From Astropecten irregularis (lineage: Eukaryota; Echinodermata; Asteroidea; Paxillosida; Astropectinidae), in the NCBI GenBank assembly GCA_963971285.1, contig OZ020248.1:434001-498000 (forward strand): a stretch of DNA of 64,000 nt, given 5' to 3'. Below the pieces are notes generated by a model. That model made no database searches and had not been told where the DNA came from. It worked only from the letters and a program-made list of their open reading frames with translations. Shown in pieces: positions 58,099 to 64,000 of the stretch (the first letter of the stretch is position 1; each line of letters starts with the position of its first letter). A program made the position numbers and the translations under genes.

Positions 58099-58235
58099 GT
58101 GCGCCACCAAGAGTTTGCAACGCGTTGGCCAATCACAATTCACGGATTTTGTCGACAAAAATGCGCATCTGGAAAGGGTCGACAGATTCCGCGCATTGTG
58201 ATTGGCCAACGAGTTGCAAACTCTTGGTGGCGCAC
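58099..58235. mobile_element. TA-flanked MITE (ends GTGCGCCACC), best copy
   Basis: GTGCGCCACCAAGAGTTTGC and GCAAACTCTTGGTGGCGCAC are exact terminal inverted repeats, flanked by TA. Tc1/mariner-type target use is possible. Related to 11362-11481. Confidence 0.85.
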
Positions 58236-59781
58236 TATACTGTATATTTGGGATCGCACGAAATTAGTGCAATGACTGCCCAGGCATATGAAACTGAGCG
58301 GCAGGATGCAAAGGAGGATTTGAGACAGTATACAGACCAGACAATGATATGGAATAATATTATAGCTATACCAATAGAGTCATGAAAGGTATCATTCAAT
58401 GATGTACACCAAAGTCATAAACTTGGTTCCAAGCCTCTTCTGCGTGTGTTAAATTAATTACCATAAGCCCTTTAATGAAATTAGAGCTATACTGGTATGT
58501 GAAGCAAAAGACAGCAGTACTACAACTTGCACATGATATCATGTCACTTCTCATCTATGCCTATAGGCCTACTCTAGTGCTTAATGAAAAGCGAATACTA
58601 GAACAGCATGTGGAATTCGAGAAGACATTGAATGCTTTTCGTCAAAGATTCCCACAGTGGGAGTCTATTAGTGTTACTTGCCTTGTCTGTCATGGGTCAA
58701 ACTATGGCCAAGCCAAGGTCAAAATATGACCACCCTTAATTTCACTGAGGTAAAAACGGAAGATTCTGCGGTTTGTACATGTATAGAGGTAACATGCTTG
58801 TCACATATTCACATTGGTAAGGAAAAGCACAATATTGAACATGAGCTTGATGGACAAAAAGGAATATTTCTAGTGAGCGTTCCCCTTTAATTTCGCCGAA
58901 TTTGGTTGCTTGGCTGGGCCTGGCAAATCGCGTGGACACACGTAGTTCGCGAGCCGGCAAGCCCCGGCCACAACGCTGCATGCCAACACCTCTCGCGCGT
59001 GACCCGTCACTCGTGTGTCGGAGAATGCTAACCCTAGAAATAGAATGTAATGTGGTTTAGACATGGGCCAAGACCACAGAGTTATATATAGAATGGTATT
59101 AAAAGCAGAGTGTATTGTGTAGATATACTGCAGAATGGGTCTTCAACCATGGCAGACAGGGGAGGGAAAATTATGAGAATATGAAAAATTGCCGTCCGTA
59201 TATCACACTTTCCAACCAATAGAAATCCCTGAAAAAATAGACAAGGCGCCGCCATTTTAAATTTCGAGAAACTGTGCAAATAAATATGATAGACTGTTTC
59301 CCCCAAAACCATACCAAGTTAGAAGGAACTAAAATAAAATGGCCAAAAACTTCATCAAATGTAAAGCACCACTGACATTTTAAACAGAATAGATTCTGTT
59401 TTTCAAAAACTAGATTAGATTTGTAAGTAATTTATTGGTAAAGCCAAAAATACCGTACGGTTGTCCATTTCAATTCACTACCCTGTACATATAACATTTC
59501 ACCACCTGAGTATACAATATAAACAAATACAATTCACCTAAAATATAAGGCAGACCGCAGTGAAACCAATGTTACACCAAACCTATATAAGGAAACTGAA
59601 TTATTTATCATATTTCATGTATATGTGACTAAGACTAGACTGAGTTTATAGAACCTTTTTCACCACAGCGATTGTGTCAATACAATGTGATCGAAGATTT
59701 TAAGTGCTCTATGACAATGACTCTACCGGGTAGAGAGAGGTAGGTTGTGAAAGAACCGGATGGATGAACTCAGCAATGGCA

Positions 59782-60094
59782 GGTGTAAAGGTTAAATCTG
59801 TCCCCCTAAAAAACTGTATCTAAGGACAGAATTACCCAGGTTAATCTGTCTTCGGACAACTGTACATTGCTACAACCGTTCAAATGTGTTCCCGGACAAC
59901 TGTACACGGCCACAACCGAGTAAATGTGTCTCGAGACATCATGTGCATGGCCACAACCATAAGCAAATGTGTCCCTGGACAAATCATGCCCATAACCGTG
60001 TAAATGTGTCACCAGGACAACAGCACATGGCCACAACCGTGCAAATATGACCGGGTGGACAGATTTAAAGGGGGACAGGTTGAACCTTTACACC
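59782..60094. repeat. Fold-back element with internal tandem repeats
   Basis: GGTGTAAAGGTTAAATCTGT at the left and GGTTGAACCTTTACACC at the right are inverted. Between them lie about five imperfect 45-bp units with AAATGTGT, GGACAACTGTACA and GGCCACAACCG words. Confidence 0.75.
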
Positions 60095-62658
60095 GGTCAG
60101 TGTAGACCGGTCTTGACAGTCTCAAATGGTTCATAGTTCCATCAATCTAAATGTCATCCTACATGGAGTACAACTCAACCCATCTTGGCCCCCATTAGCA
60201 GATTTGCCTTGCAGAAAAACAAACGCTGTTCACATTTTATTTTCCCTCAAAAAGAAACTGACAAACAAATAGAATCCTGGCGTTGACATGGTTTTGAAGA
60301 GGTCTGTTTTGTAGGACGTTTTCATCGCTGGAACCTTTCTAAAAACAAGAAAACGCCAGTGGCTGAAAATAAAAACAGATCGACGAGTATTTCGTGTTTA
60401 CATCGCACAAACTGGCACTCAGAGCATGGACCTGCTATCTGGAGAGTGAAAATAAGGGCCCCACGGATAATTTGCATTCGTCCCGTGGCTGCACGCGACT
60501 CTTTTGCATTATTTATTCGACTTTTCTACTCCTCGGGTTAAAAGGTTTGAGTCTCTCAACCTTGCTGACATTTGAAGCAGTGAGCGACGCACAGGGTATA
60601 CTCGAGGGCTGCCCGTTAATTGTAATGAGAAGACACAAGCCCTGATGGATAGACAGCTACAGACGCCCGGGTAGCTGTATGCAGCTTGTTGCTTGCTTGT
60701 TGTTTGTTCATCAAGTCAGAATTTAACTAGAAATGATCGCTTATTAATTTGAGGCCATGATATGTTATCTTTACCGAGCCAGACAATTAAAGTGGCCTTT
60801 CGTGTTCATGTATCATGAGCTCGTGCTTTATGTATTGGTAATGCTACTCTGTTATATTACATTTACCTATACGTGGGCGTGTCTTTTCATTAGGGGCGGA
60901 TGCCTTATTCCAGGAAGCGATCTTGAAATGGCCCTCAATTTATCTCGGGGTTGATTTTCATCCATGTTGGTTTGATATAATTCTTAACTGGAGGTACTGC
61001 GTAGCACTGTGGGTAATAGATATCATAACAAAGATACATAATCAGTGCTCACCAATTATAGTGTATTTGATGCATTAAAGGTTAATACCTTCATTGTTTA
61101 TCACAAGATATTCTTAGAAAGCCACGAGAAAAAAACGTTATCAGAATAATTATTCTTACTCATCTGTGTTTATTTGGTCTTGAAAAGTGATTTTGATATC
61201 TACGTAATTTTTACGTGCATCTTTCTGTTTGTCAAGGGCACCCAAATGGATTGAACCTATGCAAACCAAACGTGATTTATTGGGAATTGTTTGGTGTTCA
61301 ATCAGCTCAACTTATTCTAGAAATATCGGTAATTATAAAGATCTGTCCGGCACAATATGCGTTTCGTGTATTTATCAGCCAGTATAATATTGTTCACCAT
61401 AAAGCAACATACAGATGTAAACCTAAGTGCAATGCATTTCCTCAACTTCGGTATGAATCATTACATTGAGTGAGTTTTATTACTGCTATTTAAGTCTGCC
61501 ACGATCATCTTATTTGGCAAGATGAGAGTTGTTATTTACTCCCTAACCTTACACTGTTGCATCCCAGCAACGAGGAATGACTATGCAATAAAACGAAAAT
61601 AACGTAGGGACTGGGAACAAGTCTAAATCACGAAGGAGTGTTGGGATGGGGGTGGAGGGAGATGAAAATAACCTCCTCCCCAGAGACACGCCTGGATGAA
61701 GTCGAGAAGTCCGCTCCAAATGCCAACGAACTCGCATCCATGTATACGATCAAGCTCTGGTGGCAAACATTGTGCATGTCATCGCTAGGCTGTATACACA
61801 CATACACACGACAATAACCCCCATGATATTGTATATAGGCCTACAGACCCACCAACGATGATAACAGATAGATGGCCAAGAGGTGTTAATTTACCAATCT
61901 ACCGTCAGGCTAATATCTCTGCTCCATCTCTTCTCGTTGAGAGCCGACGGTAGACTACAAGGAGCTGACCGATCCAATCTTAATCTATATGGGCATAGTG
62001 GGCGAGCTGAACATCCCCCATCACTCGTGATGTACCATCCTCCACGGAGCATTATGATGGGTTTTATTTTTAGAAGAGCCCCTTCCCCCACGGCTGGCCT
62101 TGCATGAGATGCTGTGCCAAATTCTGTAGGCTTAATTCGTAGACAGTCCTATGGTTAAATTGTGACTGATGGATGGACGGACAGATAGCCAGTGTAGTGG
62201 GCTTGACCATTATCCGTGTCATCGTCATGCACGGATATTAATGAATGCATAATTATTACAACACGATACCAATTCCCTCAGTAGTGTGCGTGCTTTTCGT
62301 TATTATAATTAGTATAGGCCATAAAATATAGATTCATGTTTCTGTTATAATTACAGTAAGCGACATCAAAATGAAGATCATGATAGGACACTGTCCATGT
62401 TGTCCCCAAATTTATGATGATAGGTCAATCATTTGTACATCAGATAATTTGAAGATGTTCCGCGAGTTATCAGGTTTCAAGTGATATTTTGCGTGGAGGA
62501 AAAAGACAAATAAGCCTGTGCTCTTTTAAAAGATAAAATGAAGGATGTCTGCTGGAGTCGATTTTTGTTTCGACTTTTCGAAAATTGATCGACTCTAGAA
62601 AATTGATACTAGAATAATCGATACTCGGAAATCGAGACTAAAAAATAATGCGATCTGT

Positions 62659-62797
62659 GGTCGATTTCACGAAGCCCTACGATCAATCGCAACTCGAGTT
62701 ACGAAGGATAGCCCATCGCATCCTACGTATAGAACTGCAATGCATCAAAAGTCCTACGATTGATAGTAAGTTAAGATGAGTTTGGTGAAATCGACCC
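62659..62797. mobile_element. MITE family D, copy in the far FBXL16 intron
   Basis: GGTCGATTTCACGAAGCCCT at the left and TTTGGTGAAATCGACCCC at the right; the best-preserved family D member here. Confidence 0.75.
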
Positions 62798-64000
62798 CGA
62801 CGTATTACCACGTGAGTGGAATTTACCAGGTGTTGCGTATCTATGTAACTGAATTTGATGGCAAAGTGGACTTGCCTCGTGCATAATTAACACTACCAGC
62901 AATGCCTCCAGGTATAAACAGACAAGAAGATGATACCCTGTCCAGTATCACATACCAATAGAAAGCCCCTTTCCAGCTCATTCCAGAGATATTTCATGTC
63001 TATATCTCACTCTAAATTTGTGCCAAGTCAGCGGCTACATAATGAATTTTGTCCACGGTTAAAAATACAAACACTCCGTTAGAATCTGAAGCTTTCACAT
63101 TTTTAGTTGTGTACACGTTGCTGTACATTTCTCGTCATAAACAGAATAATTACAAGCACAGTATATAGCGATGTATTAATATGTGAATCTAATTAACTGC
63201 GTGAGATCGAAAAATCAATAATTTCAATTAAGAGAGGCATTTATTAAACCAAAATGATAATGAGGTCAGTTAATTGAGCGATATAAGCGTGTGTAGTAGT
63301 ATGCGGATGTGGGTGTAAATAAAAAAGAAAATGTCGCGATTGAGAATTAAAGTTTAGTGTGAACAGAATCATTTTTTTTAAAGAACTTCTTCCTAGTCTG
63401 TGGTTTAAAGGCATTGCATACGTTTGGTTATGACTCTGAACATTTATGGCAATAAAAACTTACTTGGTGAGAAGTACAGCTGCTTTGGATAGGATAATGC
63501 ATATTGAGAAACGTTCAATTCGAAGTACCGCGGTTATGGATAAATATGTCACTTTTTATCTCCAAAAATTATGAATCTGAGAAGCGTTATGGCCGTAACG
63601 TTTCTCAGCTATTGACTTACTGTTATCTGGCGTTAAATAACCGGTCTAGTTTGTCGCCAAAATCTCACAAACGCTACCACCTTTTGAATTGAAACTTTCA
63701 CAGGTTAGTTTTATGGTATATATATACAATTATATTGGTTTGAAACAAACAATAGGCTCAAATTACCAAACGTATGCAATCCCTTTAATGAGACTGACAC
63801 TTTATAGGTATCATAAACGATGTATAATAGAAGTTATCATTACCCTGAATAGATGAGGGAGACATTCCCATTGGGGCGTGTACTAAACTTTACTAACCTA
63901 TTTCTAAACATCATTCAAATTCAAACCAATGAACTTGAAATTGACATAATGTTCATATTGAGAGCATTCTATGTCTTCAATTAAAATATGGACCATAAAA

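Larger units (their letters stand above)
47505..64000. other. Presumed FBXL16 intron or upstream region, no exon recognised
   Basis: No frame resembles the F box or N-terminal LRRs of FBXL16 or any other family I know. It holds family D elements, a TA-flanked MITE, a SINE, fold-back repeats at 54275-54520, 54848-55541, 55707-55751 and 59782-60094, a C16-like poly-C tract near 56288, and generally AT-rich DNA. Confidence 0.5.

Overview
The window is animal nuclear DNA: AT-rich, with short exons, GT-AG introns, many small dispersed repeats, and no bacterial operons or ribosome binding sites. The repeat types (tRNA-headed SINEs, many short terminal-inverted-repeat elements) and the protein similarities suggest a marine invertebrate deuterostome. 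An echinoderm, perhaps a sea star, is my best guess, but no marker in the window settles it. All four supported genes lie on the minus strand; coordinates below are plus-strand positions and exons are listed in transcript order.

(1) 13441-2507: a 12-exon gene whose exons join in frame with matching phases into a 907-residue protein. It has a macro-like domain (about 1-218), three TIR domains in a row (about 219-336, 371-524 and 580-700), and a Ser/Gln/Asp-rich tail ending in a CaaX-type box, Cys-Ser-Val-Ile. This is the most interesting object here. TIR domains can consume NAD+ and macro domains bind ADP-ribose-type ligands; a TIR enzyme and a membrane-bound macro receptor are also the two partners of bacterial type II Thoeris defence. 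Here macro, TIR and a likely lipid anchor are in one polypeptide.

(2) 27662-19420 and 39730-31106: two tandem paralogues of flavin monoamine oxidase, 11 exons each with identical intron positions and phases, encoding 534 and 536 residues with a C-terminal membrane tail. The Cys that carries covalent FAD in MAO-A/B is conserved, but one aromatic-cage Tyr is Pro in both copies and the other is Phe in one copy. Exon 6 is about 97% identical between copies while other exons are far more diverged, which suggests exon-sized gene conversion.

(3) 47501-46785: the last two coding exons of an FBXL16 orthologue (F-box/LRR protein). No further exon is recognisable up to 64000, so its preceding intron is at least 16.5 kb or earlier exons are too short to recognise.

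The rest is repeat-rich: Harbinger-like, hAT-like and Mutator-like miniature elements (two nested Mutator-like ones with perfect 9-bp target duplications), a 1.77-kb inverted-repeat element inside a 110-bp tRNA-like tandem array, a 21-bp coding-phase minisatellite in an intron of the downstream MAO gene, SINEs, and a decayed LINE reverse-transcriptase fragment near the 3' end of the TIR gene. From 47.5 to 64 kb I see no supported gene apart from the presumed FBXL16 intron.
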